64,000 nucleotides of DNA from Opitutaceae bacterium (GTDB lineage: Bacteria; Verrucomicrobiota; Verrucomicrobiia; Opitutales; Opitutaceae): contig JADJTK010000001.1 in assembly GCA_016711225.1 (NCBI GenBank), positions 186,001 to 250,000 on the forward strand, written 5' to 3'. The first letter of the stretch is position 1. The number at the start of each line of letters is the position of its first letter. Positions 1 to 9,602 of this stretch are shown here, in pieces. The notes under the pieces are model-generated. The model saw only the letters and a list, made by a program, of their open reading frames with translations. It had not been told where the DNA came from and searched no databases. A program made the position numbers and the translations under genes.

Positions 1-249
1 CTCGCCCCGGAGGCGCAGGGCGAGACGGCGACGGACTATCTGCTCGAGCCGCGCTTCCACCTTGAGCCGGAGTTCTCCGTGGAGTCGCTCCATGCCCGGT
101 TGCGAGAGTATCAGAAGGAGAATCCCAACTGGATCGTGGGCGACCCGCCGGCGGCTTTCGTGGAGACGATGGGCAAACTGCGCCGCCGCGGGGTCCGCGG
201 TCCGATGTGGGAATACGCCGAGCTGCTGCAACGGATGCAGCACGGGTGA
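1..249 (+). CDS. 3' end of an unidentified gene (82 C-terminal residues)
   Basis: An open frame runs from the first base of the window to a TGA at 247-249. The product ends in a charged helical-looking stretch with W-E-Y-A-E-L near its end. The start lies outside the window. I do not recognise the family. The codon use matches the neighbouring GC-rich genes, and the minus-strand hydrolase gene ends 15 bp further on, so the two are convergent. Confidence 0.6.
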   Translation, partial: LAPEAQGETATDYLLEPRFHLEPEFSVESLHARLREYQKENPNWIVGDPPAAFVETMGKLRRRGVRGPMWEYAELLQRMQHG

Positions 250-264
250 GTGGGAGCAGTGAGC

Positions 265-1125
265 CTATTTCGCGGTCGGGGCGAGATAGCCGCTGTCCTC
301 GAGCCATTCAGCCATGCGCTGGGGCCAATGCTTGACGGCGAGCTGCGTCGAGCGGTCGCCCATGTTGAAGGCGTGCTTGCCGCGCGCCAGCAGGTGGGCT
401 TCGACCGGCACCTTGGCGGCGCGGAATTTCTGCAGAAGCTCCATCGTCACATTATCGCAGCCGTATTCATCATCGTTGGCGCAGATGAGGAACGCCGGCG
501 GGGCGTCGGTCGAGATCGTCGCGGGGGCCTTGCCGCCGGGGTAGACCAGCATCTGAAAATCCGGGCGCCCGTTCAGGCGGTCGATCGGATCGGTGGCCTG
601 GGGGGCACCGTCGCCGCGCTCGAAGGCCACTGTCATCACCACGGCACCACCGGCGGAGAAGCCGAGCATTCCGACCCGCTTCGGATCGAGGTGGAACTCG
701 GCGGCGCGGCTGCGGACCAGGCGTAGCGCCCGGTAGGCGTCCTGGCGCACGTGGTCCATGGTGTAGGGCGAGTTCTGCTCGTTGGGCAGGCGGTATTTCA
801 GGACAAAGACCGTCACCCCCAGCGGGGTGAGGTGGGTGGCAGCGTCGCGCCCCTCCGGATTGAAGACCACATTGCGGAAGCCGCCGCCCGGGGCGACGAT
901 CACCGCGCAGCCGTTGGCCTTTCCTGCGGGTGGGAGGAAGACGGTGAGCGAGGGATTGTGGATGTTGCGCACCCACCAGTCCTGGGCCTGTTCGGGCTCG
1001 TCCTTGCGGCTTTCGAAGCCGGGCGCTCCCTGGTCCCAGAGAGGGATCACGGTTGGTACCGGCTGCGCCAAGGCGAGCACGGGAAGTAGCAGAGCGAGCA
1101 GGAGATGGCCGGGGCGTTTTTGCAT
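265..1125 (-). CDS. Secreted alpha/beta hydrolase (acetyl-esterase/xylanase-accessory type)
   Basis: 286-residue protein with a clear signal peptide (a leucine-rich core ending in A-L-A-Q near residue 21). It has the serine-hydrolase features of the BD-FAE/dienelactone-like group: an oxyanion-hole loop A-P-G-G-G-F near residue 79, the nucleophile elbow G-F-S-A-G-G with Ser157, and a late histidine in R-G-K-H-A-F. Such enzymes remove acyl groups from plant polysaccharides or hydrolyse small esters in the periplasm. The substrate cannot be told from sequence. It is transcribed alone, convergent with the truncated gene at the window start. Confidence 0.8.
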   Translation of the reverse strand: MQKRPGHLLLALLLPVLALAQPVPTVIPLWDQGAPGFESRKDEPEQAQDWWVRNIHNPSLTVFLPPAGKANGCAVIVAPGGGFRNVVFNPEGRDAATHLTPLGVTVFVLKYRLPNEQNSPYTMDHVRQDAYRALRLVRSRAAEFHLDPKRVGMLGFSAGGAVVMTVAFERGDGAPQATDPIDRLNGRPDFQMLVYPGGKAPATISTDAPPAFLICANDDEYGCDNVTMELLQKFRAAKVPVEAHLLARGKHAFNMGDRSTQLAVKHWPQRMAEWLEDSGYLAPTAK

Positions 1126-1271
1126 AGAGGAGAGGGGTGGGGAAAGGTGGCGCGCCGGCGGCGGTGCCGCAAGGGAGTTACTGGCCCCTCCCGGTGCCGG
1201 TGGCCGCCTGCCCCGTCAAAATCCCCTCAAGCAATCGTGAACAGGGTGTAAGCTTTCGGCCGTGGCGCGAT

Positions 1272-1292
1272 TGTATCCGAGTATCCGGTTGC
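1272..1292 (+). repeat. 21-bp upstream element shared by the two SagB-like paralogs (copy 1)
   Basis: A segment reading TGTATCCGAGTATC followed by C-GGTTGC lies 55 bp before the first SagB-like start codon. The same segment, with one base changed, sits at 3525-3545 before the second paralog. It is probably part of a duplicated promoter or leader. No function is proven. Confidence 0.5.
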
Positions 1293-1346
1293 GCGCACGC
1301 GGGCCCGTCCCACGACTTTCTACTCCCCCTACGCAGTCGCCTACTC

Positions 1347-3188
1347 ATGAACACATTCCTCTCCCGTCCCGCCGCCCGCCGGCTGCTCTCCACTGCGTTA
1401 CTTCTGCTCGCCGGTCCGCTCGCCGCCGCCGACATCGTGCTGCCCGCGCCTAGCGGCAACGGTGTCGACATCACCCGCATTCTCGCGGCGCGGCACGAGA
1501 CCTCCGCCTTCTCCGGCGCGGCATTGCCCGCGCAGGCCGTCTCCGACATCCTCTGGGCCTCCACGGGCATCAATCGCCCGGTTTCCGGCGGGCGCACCTC
1601 CAACTACTCCTTCCGCAGCCGCGACGAGGAGATCTTCCTGCTGTGCGCCCAGGGCGTGTTCCTCTACGACCAGCTTGAGCACCAGCTCACGTTCAAATCC
1701 GCGACCGACCTGCGGCCCACCCTCGGAGGGGCTGCGTCCACCGCGCCGCTCACCCTCGTCTTGGTCTCCTACAACGGGGGCATCAACACCGAGGGATCGA
1801 TCCACACAGGATTCATCGCGGAGAATATCGCGCTGGCCTGCGCCGATCGCGGTCTTGGCGCGAGGCTCACTGCCGAGGTACCTGCTGGCCTCTCTTCCGC
1901 GCTCGGGCTGGCCGGCAACCACGTCATCTTGCTGCTGCAAACCGTCGGCTTCCCGGAGGGTACCCCGGTCACGGGCCCCGCATGGGCGATAGGCGCGGGC
2001 CCGATGGTGCCGGCCGCCGTCAACGACGCGCCCGCCCTTGCCATCCTCAAGCGCCGTCGCTCCACCAACGACTACGTCACCACCGCGTTGTCTGACCAGT
2101 TCCTCGGCGATCTGGTCTGGGCCGGGCTTGGTGTTAATAATCCGAGCACCGGCGAGCGCACTTCGCCCCTCATCGCCGGTGTGCACGACATCACCATCTA
2201 TGTCGCGAAGGCGAGCGGCGTCTACAGCTACGACCCTGTCACCCACAAGTTATTGCAATACTCCGCCACGGACATCCGGCCTACGCTCGGCTACGCCAAC
2301 GCCTACGCCACCTTCATCTATGTTGCGGACTTCGCGTTGCTCCCGGGGAACGACTACAATGCCAAAGAGCGCGCCGCTTGGCTGCACACTGGGCTTGTCT
2401 CGCAGAACATCGCCGCCTACGCCGCCGCCCGCGGGCTGGGCGAAAAGGTGCGCTCCTCGATGCCGGGCACCCTTCGAGCCGACCTTGGAATTGCCAGCGA
2501 CACGAACAAGCACCCCATCATCATCCAAACTCTTGGCACCATGGCCGCCGGCGTCCTCGGCTCCTCCACGGTGAAGGTCTCTGCCGGCACCGGCGGCAGC
2601 GTCACCGGTACGACCCCTCAGACCATCGCTTTCGGAGCTGCCGGCACCCCTGTCACCGCGGTGCCCTCCGCCGGTTACTCCTTCGCCTACTGGAGCGGCC
2701 TGCCCGGCGGCCGCGTGCCGACCAACCCCCTCGCGCTGACCAACGTGACCTGCGAGATGGCTATTTCGGCTGTCTTCAGCCCCGAGCCGGCGACCTATAC
2801 GGCCTGGCGCGTGGCCAACTTCTTCGGTGACGATCTGGCCAACGACGCCGTCTCCGGTCCCGCCGCCGACCCGGACAGCGCCGGTGTCACCAATCTGCAG
2901 CGTTACGCCTTCGCCCTCGCTGCCCGCGGGCGCGTGGCCCCGCCCACCAAGATCGACTCGATCGAGGACGGTGGGAAGAAGTTCCTCACGATCACTTTCG
3001 GCCGCCGCGCCACGGGGACCGGCCTCAGCTACGTGGTCGAATCCAGCCCCGACCTCGCGGACTGGTCGAACGTCCGCACGTATTACCCGGAGGCTTCTAC
3101 CCCGGTCGTGGCGCAGGACTCCGTGGCGATGGATTCCGGGGGCCTCACGCGCCGCTTCCTGCGTGTCCGGGTGGCGGTCACGCCGTAG
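1347..3188 (+). CDS. Exported tandem SagB-type nitroreductase-like protein with C-terminal surface module (paralog 1)
   Basis: 613 residues from the ATG at 1347, the start that gives a clean signal peptide (L-L-L-L-A-G-P-L-A-A-A). Two nitroreductase/SagB-like halves follow: residues about 30-205, with R-H-E-T-S-A-F and W-A-S-T-G-I-N-R, and about 215-395, with R-R-R-S and W-A-G-L-G-V-N. Each half carries an E-N-I-A or Q-N-I-A helix typical of FMN-binding nitroreductases. Residues about 400-470 resemble an InlB B-repeat (a G-G-S-V-T-G strand and A-V-P-S-A-G-Y-S-F). The end (about 475-613) is the verrucomicrobial module with W-R-x-x-x-F, D-P-D-x-x-G-V-T-N-L-Q-R-Y-A-F and a final F-L-R-V-R-V. A paralog follows directly. 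A secreted flavoenzyme-like protein is unusual; its substrate is unknown. Confidence 0.75.
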   Translation: MNTFLSRPAARRLLSTALLLLAGPLAAADIVLPAPSGNGVDITRILAARHETSAFSGAALPAQAVSDILWASTGINRPVSGGRTSNYSFRSRDEEIFLLCAQGVFLYDQLEHQLTFKSATDLRPTLGGAASTAPLTLVLVSYNGGINTEGSIHTGFIAENIALACADRGLGARLTAEVPAGLSSALGLAGNHVILLLQTVGFPEGTPVTGPAWAIGAGPMVPAAVNDAPALAILKRRRSTNDYVTTALSDQFLGDLVWAGLGVNNPSTGERTSPLIAGVHDITIYVAKASGVYSYDPVTHKLLQYSATDIRPTLGYANAYATFIYVADFALLPGNDYNAKERAAWLHTGLVSQNIAAYAAARGLGEKVRSSMPGTLRADLGIASDTNKHPIIIQTLGTMAAGVLGSSTVKVSAGTGGSVTGTTPQTIAFGAAGTPVTAVPSAGYSFAYWSGLPGGRVPTNPLALTNVTCEMAISAVFSPEPATYTAWRVANFFGDDLANDAVSGPAADPDSAGVTNLQRYAFALAARGRVAPPTKIDSIEDGGKKFLTITFGRRATGTGLSYVVESSPDLADWSNVRTYYPEASTPVVAQDSVAMDSGGLTRRFLRVRVAVTP

Positions 3189-3612
3189 TCGGCCGCTTAC
3201 GTCGGTGATGCTTCAGGCAGTAGATGGGCAGCCGGCCGCCTGTGGGGGCGGCCGGCACTATTTTCGCCGCCGGCCGCGAGCGTCCCGCCTGGATGGTGCG
3301 GCCCCGAGGCTGGTCAACGGCCGGTAGGATTGTCCCCCTCGACCGGCAGAACGGCGAGGGGCCCGCTATCCGGCTGCCCCCGCCGCGGCTGGTTCGGTTG
3401 GCATCCGCCCGCGCAAAACGTGCATGGTGGCCCGAGGGCCATACGCTTCTCCTCCGCACGGTTGTGGTTCGGTCGTCGCCCCGGCCGTCGGTGCGCAAAC
3501 CGCAGCGGGTCGTTTCCCGGGTGATGTATCCGAGTATCTGGTTGCCTATCGGGAGCGGTCGTGCTTCGGTCGTTGCTTCGCTCCCGGCGTATCCCGGCTG
3601 GCATCCCAAAAC
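3189..3612. other. 424-bp intergenic region between the SagB-like paralogs
   Basis: No credible gene is seen. The region holds the second copy of the shared 21-bp upstream element at 3525-3545 and presumably the promoter of the second paralog. Open frames crossing it on either strand have no recognisable family and overlap the real genes. Confidence 0.5.
3525..3545 (+). repeat. 21-bp upstream element shared by the two SagB-like paralogs (copy 2)
   Basis: Matches 1272-1292 at 20 of 21 positions and lies 67 bp before the ATG at 3613. The flanking sequence is not conserved to the same degree, which suggests either a retained regulatory element or a remnant of the duplication. Confidence 0.5.
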
Positions 3613-5481
3613 ATGAACATTCGTCCCCGTCTTCCCCTGCCTCGCGTGTGGTTCACTGGCGTGTGGCTTCTGCTTGCCGGTTTGGCTGCCGCCGCCGAGG
3701 GCGACCTCGCCCTGCCCGCGCCGCGCGGCAACGAGGTGGCCATCACCCGTATTCTCGCCGCCCGCCACGAGGCTGCCGCCTTCGCCACCGCGGGGCTCTC
3801 CCAGCAGACCGTCGCCGATCTCCTTTGGGCTTCCAGTGGTGTGAATCGACCAACCGACGGCTACCGCACCACCAACTATTCCTACAAGAGCCGCGACAAC
3901 GAGATCTACCTGCTTTGTGCCGAAGGGGTGTTTGTGTATGACCAGGTGGAGCATCAGCTCACCCGCCGCTCGCCCACCGACTTGCGGCCTACTCTCGGGG
4001 CCCCGGCGGCGACCGCCCCGGTCACCATCGCGCTCGCGACCTATGCCACCGATGTGGACTTTTTCGGCGCCATCCATACCGCCTTCATCGCGGAGAATAT
4101 CGCCCTTGCCTGCGCCGATCGTGGTTTGGGTGCCCGCCTTCCCTCCACCTTCCCGTCGGGCCTTCCCGCCGCGCTCGGCCTGACCACGGGCCGCACGCTC
4201 CTGCTGCTGCAGAGCATCGGCTATTCGGAGGGCGCCTCCAGTACCGAGCCGGCTTGGACGGTGACCGCCGGCGCGCTGGTTCCTGCCGCCGTCAACGACG
4301 CCCCCGCTCTCCAGATCCTCAAGCGCCGCCGCTCCAACGGCAACTTGGCCGCTACGCCTTTCCCCCTCCAGACTCTCGCCGAGCTCGCTTGGGCCGGTAT
4401 CGGTATCAACAGTTACACGCCCGGCGAACGCACCTCGCCTCTCGTTACCGGCGTGCACGACATCGATATCTACGCGGCCATGGCGGGCGGAGTCTACCGC
4501 TACAGTCCCGGTGTCGGTGCCGCCCACTATTTTGAGAAGGTATCGTCCGAGGAAATCCGCGATGATCTCAGCTACCCTTCGGTCCCGGTCATCCTCATCT
4601 ATGTCGCCGACTACGCGAAACTCTCCGGCACCGACGCCCAGAAACGCCGCATGGCCTGTCTCCATGCCGGCGTGGTTTCCCAAAACGTCGCGGCCTATGC
4701 CGCTGCCGAGGGGCTCGGAGAGAAAGTCCGCTCCAGCGTCTCCGTCCCAACCTCAGCCCTAAAGCTCACCGCCAACCAGCACCTGCTGTTCACCCAAACC
4801 CTCGGCTACCCCTCCTCCGCCCCCGGTCCCTCCACCGTCACCTTCGCCGCCGGCCTGGGTGGTACTGTGACCAACGGTTCTGTCACTCCCGCACCCAGCC
4901 AGAGCATCGCGTTCGGGGCAACCGGTGCGGCCGTCACTGCCGTGCCTGCTCCGGGCTACACCTTCGCCTATTGGTCGGGCCTGCCCGGCGGCCGCGTGCG
5001 CACGGCCACCTTGCCGCTGCCGAATGTGACTTGTCCCATGAATGTGGCGGCCGTCTTCACTCCCGACCCGACGACCTACGTTGCTTGGCGCGCCGCGTCA
5101 TTCTTCGGCGACGATTTGACCAATGACGCCGTCTCCGGCCCCGCCGCCGACCCCGACAACGCCGGTGTTACCAACCTGCAACGCTACGCCTTCAGCCTTG
5201 CGGCGCGCGGTCCGGTGGCTCCGCCCACGATCCTTGGCTCGGCCATGCTCCAACCGGGCCCGCAGAAATTCCTCACCATCAGCTTCGACCGGCGGCCCAC
5301 CGGCTCCGACCTCCGCTATTTCGTCGAGGCCAGCCCCGACCTCGCGACTTGGACCTTGGCGACTCCGGCTCCCCTGCATATCGGCACGCCCACCAAACAG
5401 GTGATCCCGGACCTGGTGCCGATGGACAATGTCGGCGCGAGCCGCCGCTTTTTGCGTGTACGCGTGCAATACGCACCATAG
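3613..5481 (+). CDS. Exported tandem SagB-type nitroreductase-like protein with C-terminal surface module (paralog 2)
   Basis: 622 residues. The ATG at 3613 yields a short basic N-terminus and a hydrophobic signal core ending in A-A-A-A-E-G. Domain order is the same as in the preceding gene: two SagB/nitroreductase-like halves (about 33-210 and 220-400), an InlB-like repeat with G-L-G-G-T-V-T-N, and the D-P-D-N-A-G-V-T-N-L-Q-R-Y-A-F module ending in F-L-R-V-R-V. The two proteins clearly arose by tandem duplication. The second half differs more between paralogs (an added G-V-G-A-A-H-Y-F stretch). Both are probably anchored or retained outside the cell. What oxidises or reduces what is unknown. 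Confidence 0.75.
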   Translation: MNIRPRLPLPRVWFTGVWLLLAGLAAAAEGDLALPAPRGNEVAITRILAARHEAAAFATAGLSQQTVADLLWASSGVNRPTDGYRTTNYSYKSRDNEIYLLCAEGVFVYDQVEHQLTRRSPTDLRPTLGAPAATAPVTIALATYATDVDFFGAIHTAFIAENIALACADRGLGARLPSTFPSGLPAALGLTTGRTLLLLQSIGYSEGASSTEPAWTVTAGALVPAAVNDAPALQILKRRRSNGNLAATPFPLQTLAELAWAGIGINSYTPGERTSPLVTGVHDIDIYAAMAGGVYRYSPGVGAAHYFEKVSSEEIRDDLSYPSVPVILIYVADYAKLSGTDAQKRRMACLHAGVVSQNVAAYAAAEGLGEKVRSSVSVPTSALKLTANQHLLFTQTLGYPSSAPGPSTVTFAAGLGGTVTNGSVTPAPSQSIAFGATGAAVTAVPAPGYTFAYWSGLPGGRVRTATLPLPNVTCPMNVAAVFTPDPTTYVAWRAASFFGDDLTNDAVSGPAADPDNAGVTNLQRYAFSLAARGPVAPPTILGSAMLQPGPQKFLTISFDRRPTGSDLRYFVEASPDLATWTLATPAPLHIGTPTKQVIPDLVPMDNVGASRRFLRVRVQYAP

Positions 5482-5700
5482 TCGCGGGCCGTCCCGGGCG
5501 CGGGGTGGGTCGGAGAACGGCGTCGCGCGGAGGGCTTGTTCCGCAACACGGCGGCGCTCGTCAACGCTCCCACCAGCCGGTGAACGGCTGGTAAGATTGC
5601 CGTTTCCGTGGGGCGGTATTCTCCTCTTGGGTTGCTCGGCGGTCCGGGGCTTTGCTACAGCTCGGGTCCGGGCCGCGCTGGTCGATGCGCTCACCGAACC

Positions 5701-8028
5701 ATGCCTACTCGCCCGATCCTTCTCCTCGTCGCCGTCGCGGTGCTGTTTGCCGGCACCGCCGCCGTCGCCACGCCGCCTTCGGGCTTTGTCGCCACGCTCC
5801 GGCAGGAGGCCTCCGGCGAACTCACGCTGCGTTGGCCGAGTGAAACCGGCATGCGCTACTTCATCGAGACCGCAGGGGACTTGAAGAGTTGGACGCCGTT
5901 GCCGGATGGATTCGTCGGCACCGGCACCGAGTTAGGCAAGGTCGTTCGCCCCGCCGCCACCGAGAGCATGGACCGCCAGTTCTGGAGGGTATCCGCCTTC
6001 AGTAGCGCCTCGGCAGCGCCGATCCTCACGACCCAGCCTGTGGCGCAGACTGTTGCGGCGGGTTGGCCGGCGACCTTCAGCATTGTGGCGGCGGGCCCCG
6101 GCCCGCTGACCTACCAATGGCGGAAGGACGGGGTTGATCTTCCTGGGGCCACCGGCAGTTCGTATACCACGCTGCCGTTGACGAGCCCGGCTGATGCTGG
6201 CGCCTACTCGGTCGTCGTGCGCAATGTCGGCGGTGTAATCGTCAGCGAGGCCGCGCCGCTCGCCGTGCTGCCGAACCCAATTCCGGTGGGCCTTTGGACT
6301 TTCGACAACCCGGCGGACCTGCTCGCGCCACTGTACGGCAACCGACTGGCGGCCTTCGGCGCGACAGCCGCGGCGGTCGGTCCCGCGCTGGGCGATGGGG
6401 CGATCATTCTCGGTCCCACGACTCACCTCGGCCTCGACCACGGGATCGCCGCGAACGGCGGCGGGACCACCGTCAATCAGTGGACCATGGTGATGGATCT
6501 TCGAGTTCCGGCCTTGGGCGCCTTCAACAGCCTCTTCCAGACCAATCCGGCGAATACCGATGATGGCGACTGTTTCCTCAACGCCGCCGGCAACGTCGGT
6601 GTGGGCCTCGCCGGCTACAGTGCGCCTTCGCTTAAGGGCGGACGCTGGTACCGCCTGGTCGTCGCCGTGGACAACGCGCACCGCTACGATGTGTACTTGG
6701 ATGGTCAAAACGTGCTGCGCGGCCAGTCCGGAGTCCTCGACGGCCGGTTCGCCTTGCTTTCGCGGCTGCTGGTGGGTGCCGACGAGGACGGCGAACGCAT
6801 GGAGGTCGATCTCGCCACGCTGGCGATCTACGGCCAGGCGTTGAGCGATGCGGAGGTGGCGGCGTTGGGTGGTTTCGCCGCCGACAGCAGCAGCTCCTTC
6901 CTCACGCTGCCCTACCTCCAAAACGTGAAGACCGATGCCATCACGATCATGTGGGAAACCGACCTGCCGGTGGCCGATTCGGTCGAGTACGGCACCAGCG
7001 CGGCCTACGGCACCGTTCGCGGGGCGGTCAACGCCGCCTCGGGCGCCAACACGACCATCCACAAGGTCGTGCTCACTGATTTGCAACCGGGAACTACTTA
7101 CCACTATCGGGTCAACAGCGGTGGCCAGTACACGACCGACCAGACCTTCCGGACCGCGCCCGCTACCGCTGTGGACTTCTCTTTCGGGGTGTGGGGCGAC
7201 AGCCAGGGCGCCACCGATAATCCGGCCGATCGCAACGAACCCACGAATTCCTTCATGCGGCATATGGTGGAGACTGAGCACGTCGATCTCGCCGTCACCA
7301 CGGGCGACCTGGCGGAGAGCGGCTACGATGCGGGCTACGTTTGGCCGTATTTCATCGAGCGCCCTGTCCGTATTGTGGGCGAGCACGTTCCCTTCTTTGT
7401 CGCCTGGGGCAATCACGACGGCGACCGCGGCTCTCTCATCCGCAAGTACACCGATCTTCCGAGCAAGGACCGCGGCGCCCACGACCCGGGCTACGGCAGC
7501 TACTCCTTCGATTATGCCGGCTGCCATTTCATCTGCATCGACTACTACACCGCCCGTGCGGATGTCGTCGGCTGGGTGCGCGACGATCTCCAGTCGCCCT
7601 CGGCGAAGGCGGCGCGATTCATTTTCGCATTCATCCACACGCCACCGTGGTGTGAGCGTTGGTACGCCGGGGATGGCTGGCTGGGCACCGACCTCGTGCC
7701 GTATCTTGAGCAGGCCGGTGCGGCGGTTCTCTTCAGTGGGCACATGCACGCCTACGAAAGGGGCATCCGCAACGGCGTGGCCTACGTGACCAACGGTGGC
7801 GGCAGCTGGCTGGATACAGGCGAACCTCTGGTCCACGACTGGCCGCACATCACTGTCGGCGGCTACAGCAACGTCCCGAGCGCCATCAACCACGGCCTCG
7901 TCAACGAGTACGTGAAAGTCGAAGTCGCTGGCGACACCTGCACGGTCAGGATGAAGGCATTCAACCTCGACGGCTCATTCTTGGGCGAACTCGACACCTT
8001 CCAGATCACCGCCCGCCCCGCGCCCTGA
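5701..8028 (+). CDS. Secreted multidomain metallophosphoesterase (Ig-like, LamG-like, purple-acid-phosphatase-like)
   Basis: 775 residues from the ATG at 5701, which gives a signal peptide. In order: a Y-F-I-E-T-A-G-D-L-x-x-W module (about 25-110), like the C-terminal modules of the two preceding proteins; an Ig-like domain with Y-Q-W-R-K-D-G and D-A-G-A-Y-S-V-V-V (about 115-200); a concanavalin/LamG-type domain (about 210-390); a fibronectin-like purple-acid-phosphatase N-domain (P-Y-L-Q-N-V...T-Y-H-Y-R-V-N-S); and a calcineurin-like phosphoesterase. The metal motifs are G-D-S-Q, T-G-D-L-A, W-G-N-H-D, F-I-H-T-P and S-G-H-M-H-A-Y-E. It probably hydrolyses phosphate esters outside the cell. 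Its own start lies 219 bp after the second SagB paralog. Confidence 0.85.
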   Translation: MPTRPILLLVAVAVLFAGTAAVATPPSGFVATLRQEASGELTLRWPSETGMRYFIETAGDLKSWTPLPDGFVGTGTELGKVVRPAATESMDRQFWRVSAFSSASAAPILTTQPVAQTVAAGWPATFSIVAAGPGPLTYQWRKDGVDLPGATGSSYTTLPLTSPADAGAYSVVVRNVGGVIVSEAAPLAVLPNPIPVGLWTFDNPADLLAPLYGNRLAAFGATAAAVGPALGDGAIILGPTTHLGLDHGIAANGGGTTVNQWTMVMDLRVPALGAFNSLFQTNPANTDDGDCFLNAAGNVGVGLAGYSAPSLKGGRWYRLVVAVDNAHRYDVYLDGQNVLRGQSGVLDGRFALLSRLLVGADEDGERMEVDLATLAIYGQALSDAEVAALGGFAADSSSSFLTLPYLQNVKTDAITIMWETDLPVADSVEYGTSAAYGTVRGAVNAASGANTTIHKVVLTDLQPGTTYHYRVNSGGQYTTDQTFRTAPATAVDFSFGVWGDSQGATDNPADRNEPTNSFMRHMVETEHVDLAVTTGDLAESGYDAGYVWPYFIERPVRIVGEHVPFFVAWGNHDGDRGSLIRKYTDLPSKDRGAHDPGYGSYSFDYAGCHFICIDYYTARADVVGWVRDDLQSPSAKAARFIFAFIHTPPWCERWYAGDGWLGTDLVPYLEQAGAAVLFSGHMHAYERGIRNGVAYVTNGGGSWLDTGEPLVHDWPHITVGGYSNVPSAINHGLVNEYVKVEVAGDTCTVRMKAFNLDGSFLGELDTFQITARPAP

Positions 8029-8186
8029 GGCGGGTGGGGGTGAGTCGAAGGACCAAGTGCCACGCGGTAAGGGCGGAGGCGGACGAAGCCCGAGCCGGTC
8101 CCGGCAGCGGCGCGAACAGGAGCAGGAGCGCGGCATTCAGCGAGCTGAACGGCTCTGCCGTCCAGTTACTAGGGAAGCGGGGGACC

Positions 8187-8210
8187 GACGTTCTGGCGAA
8201 CGTCGCTAGG
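8187..8210 (-). repeat. REP-like hairpin, GACGTTC-arm family
   Basis: Read on the minus strand, a short head ending in AGC is followed by arms GACGTTC and GAACGTC around a GCCA loop. Related copies lie at 38629, 39607, 44818 and 59034. The rest of the 8029-8372 gap shows no gene. Confidence 0.65.
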
Positions 8211-8372
8211 ATTGAGAAATCGAATCTCTGCCGGGTCCGCGTCATTCCCGTGATCCGTGGTGCGGCGGAGGTAGCGGGTCACGCGCAGTCAGCCCCGAAC
8301 GGACCATCTCACTGCGGTGGCCGGCCCCGTTTGCCGATTGAAACCCGAGCGCGACGGGCCGTATCAAACGGC

Positions 8373-9602
8373 ATGGAGCGTTCCGCCACCGCCGTTGTTC
8401 AACCGCCTGTTTCCGCCGTTCCCGTCGAGCAGACGGTGCTGCCGGTGCTGCTCGCGTTGAGCCTCTCGCACATGCTCAACGATATGATCCAGGCCTTGCT
8501 GCCGGCGATCTATCCGGTCTTGAAGCAAACCTACGCGCTCAACTTCGCGCAGGTCGGGATGATCACCCTCGCTTTCCAGGCGACCGCTTCGCTGCTCCAG
8601 CCCGCCGTGGGTTTCTACACCGACCGTAAGCCGCTGCCTTACTCCCTGGCGCTTGGCATGGGGGTCACCCTCCTCGGGCTTGTGCTCTTGGCCAGTACGG
8701 CGACCTACCCGCTGTTGCTCGTCGCCGCCGCGTTGGTCGGCACGGGGTCGTCTATTTTCCATCCCGAGGCCTCGCGCTTGGCGCGGCTCGCCTCAGGCGG
8801 GCGGCATGGATTCGCTCAGTCGCTGTTCCAAGTCGGCGGCAATTTCGGGACCGCCCTCGGGCCGTTGCTCGCGGCGGCCGTCATCCTACCGGCGACCGGC
8901 CAACGCGGCGCGCTGTGGTTCATCCCGCTTGCCGTGCTCGGAATCGTGGTCCTGTCGCGGCTCGGCCGCTGGTACCAGGCGCATCTCGATCTGCGCCGAA
9001 CCCGCAAGCCAGCCGCTCCGGCCGCCTCGCCACTGCCTCCGCGCAAGGTCTACGCCACCCTCGCGCTGCTCGGGGCCCTCATCTTCTCGAAGCACTTCTA
9101 CCTCGCGAGCTTGGGCAGCTACTACACGTTTTTCCTCATGGGAAAGTTCGGCTTCTCCGTGCGTGAAGCTCAGCTACGACTCTTCGTTTTTCTCTTCTCG
9201 GTCGCGGCGGGCACCATCCTCGGCGGACCGTTGGGCGACCACTTCGGCCGCAAGCGTGTGATCTGGTTTTCCATTCTGGGCGTCGCGCCGTTCACCCTCG
9301 TGCTGCCCTACGCCAACGCTTTCTGGACGGTCGTGCTCACGGTGCCCATTGGGGTGATTCTCGCCTCGGCCTTTCCCGCGATCCTCGTCTATGGGCAGGA
9401 GTTGTTGCCGGGGAAGGTGGGGCTGGTGGCCGGAATGTTCTTCGGCTTCGCCTTCGGTATCGCCGCAGTGGGGGCTGCGCTGCTCGGTCACCTCGCCGAC
9501 CATGCCGGCATCGAGTACGTCTATCGCGTGTGCAGCTTCCTGCCGTTGATCGGCCTGCTCACCGTCTTCCTGCCCGATCTGCGCAAGCCGCGGGCGGGCT
9601 GA
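8373..9602 (+). CDS. fsr: Fosmidomycin-resistance-type MFS exporter
   Basis: 409-residue, 12-helix major-facilitator protein. It matches the Fsr family closely in the first half: S-L-S-H-M-L-N-D-M-I-Q, then G-M-I-T-L-A-F-Q, F-H-P-E-A-S-R, A-S-G-G-R-H-G and Q-V-G-G-N-F-G-T-A-L-G-P. A G-D-H-F-G-R-K-R loop is present between helices 8 and 9. Fsr of E. coli exports fosmidomycin; the natural substrate is unknown. The ATG at 8373 gives the usual short cytosolic N-tail; an in-frame extension back to 8034 crosses a REP element and is not expected. It is a single gene, convergent with pepT. Confidence 0.88.
   Translation: MERSATAVVQPPVSAVPVEQTVLPVLLALSLSHMLNDMIQALLPAIYPVLKQTYALNFAQVGMITLAFQATASLLQPAVGFYTDRKPLPYSLALGMGVTLLGLVLLASTATYPLLLVAAALVGTGSSIFHPEASRLARLASGGRHGFAQSLFQVGGNFGTALGPLLAAAVILPATGQRGALWFIPLAVLGIVVLSRLGRWYQAHLDLRRTRKPAAPAASPLPPRKVYATLALLGALIFSKHFYLASLGSYYTFFLMGKFGFSVREAQLRLFVFLFSVAAGTILGGPLGDHFGRKRVIWFSILGVAPFTLVLPYANAFWTVVLTVPIGVILASAFPAILVYGQELLPGKVGLVAGMFFGFAFGIAAVGAALLGHLADHAGIEYVYRVCSFLPLIGLLTVFLPDLRKPRAG

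Noticed and set aside
5932..7893. 653-codon open frame on the minus strand
   Set aside because: Antisense of the metallophosphoesterase, which has all metal motifs on the plus strand.
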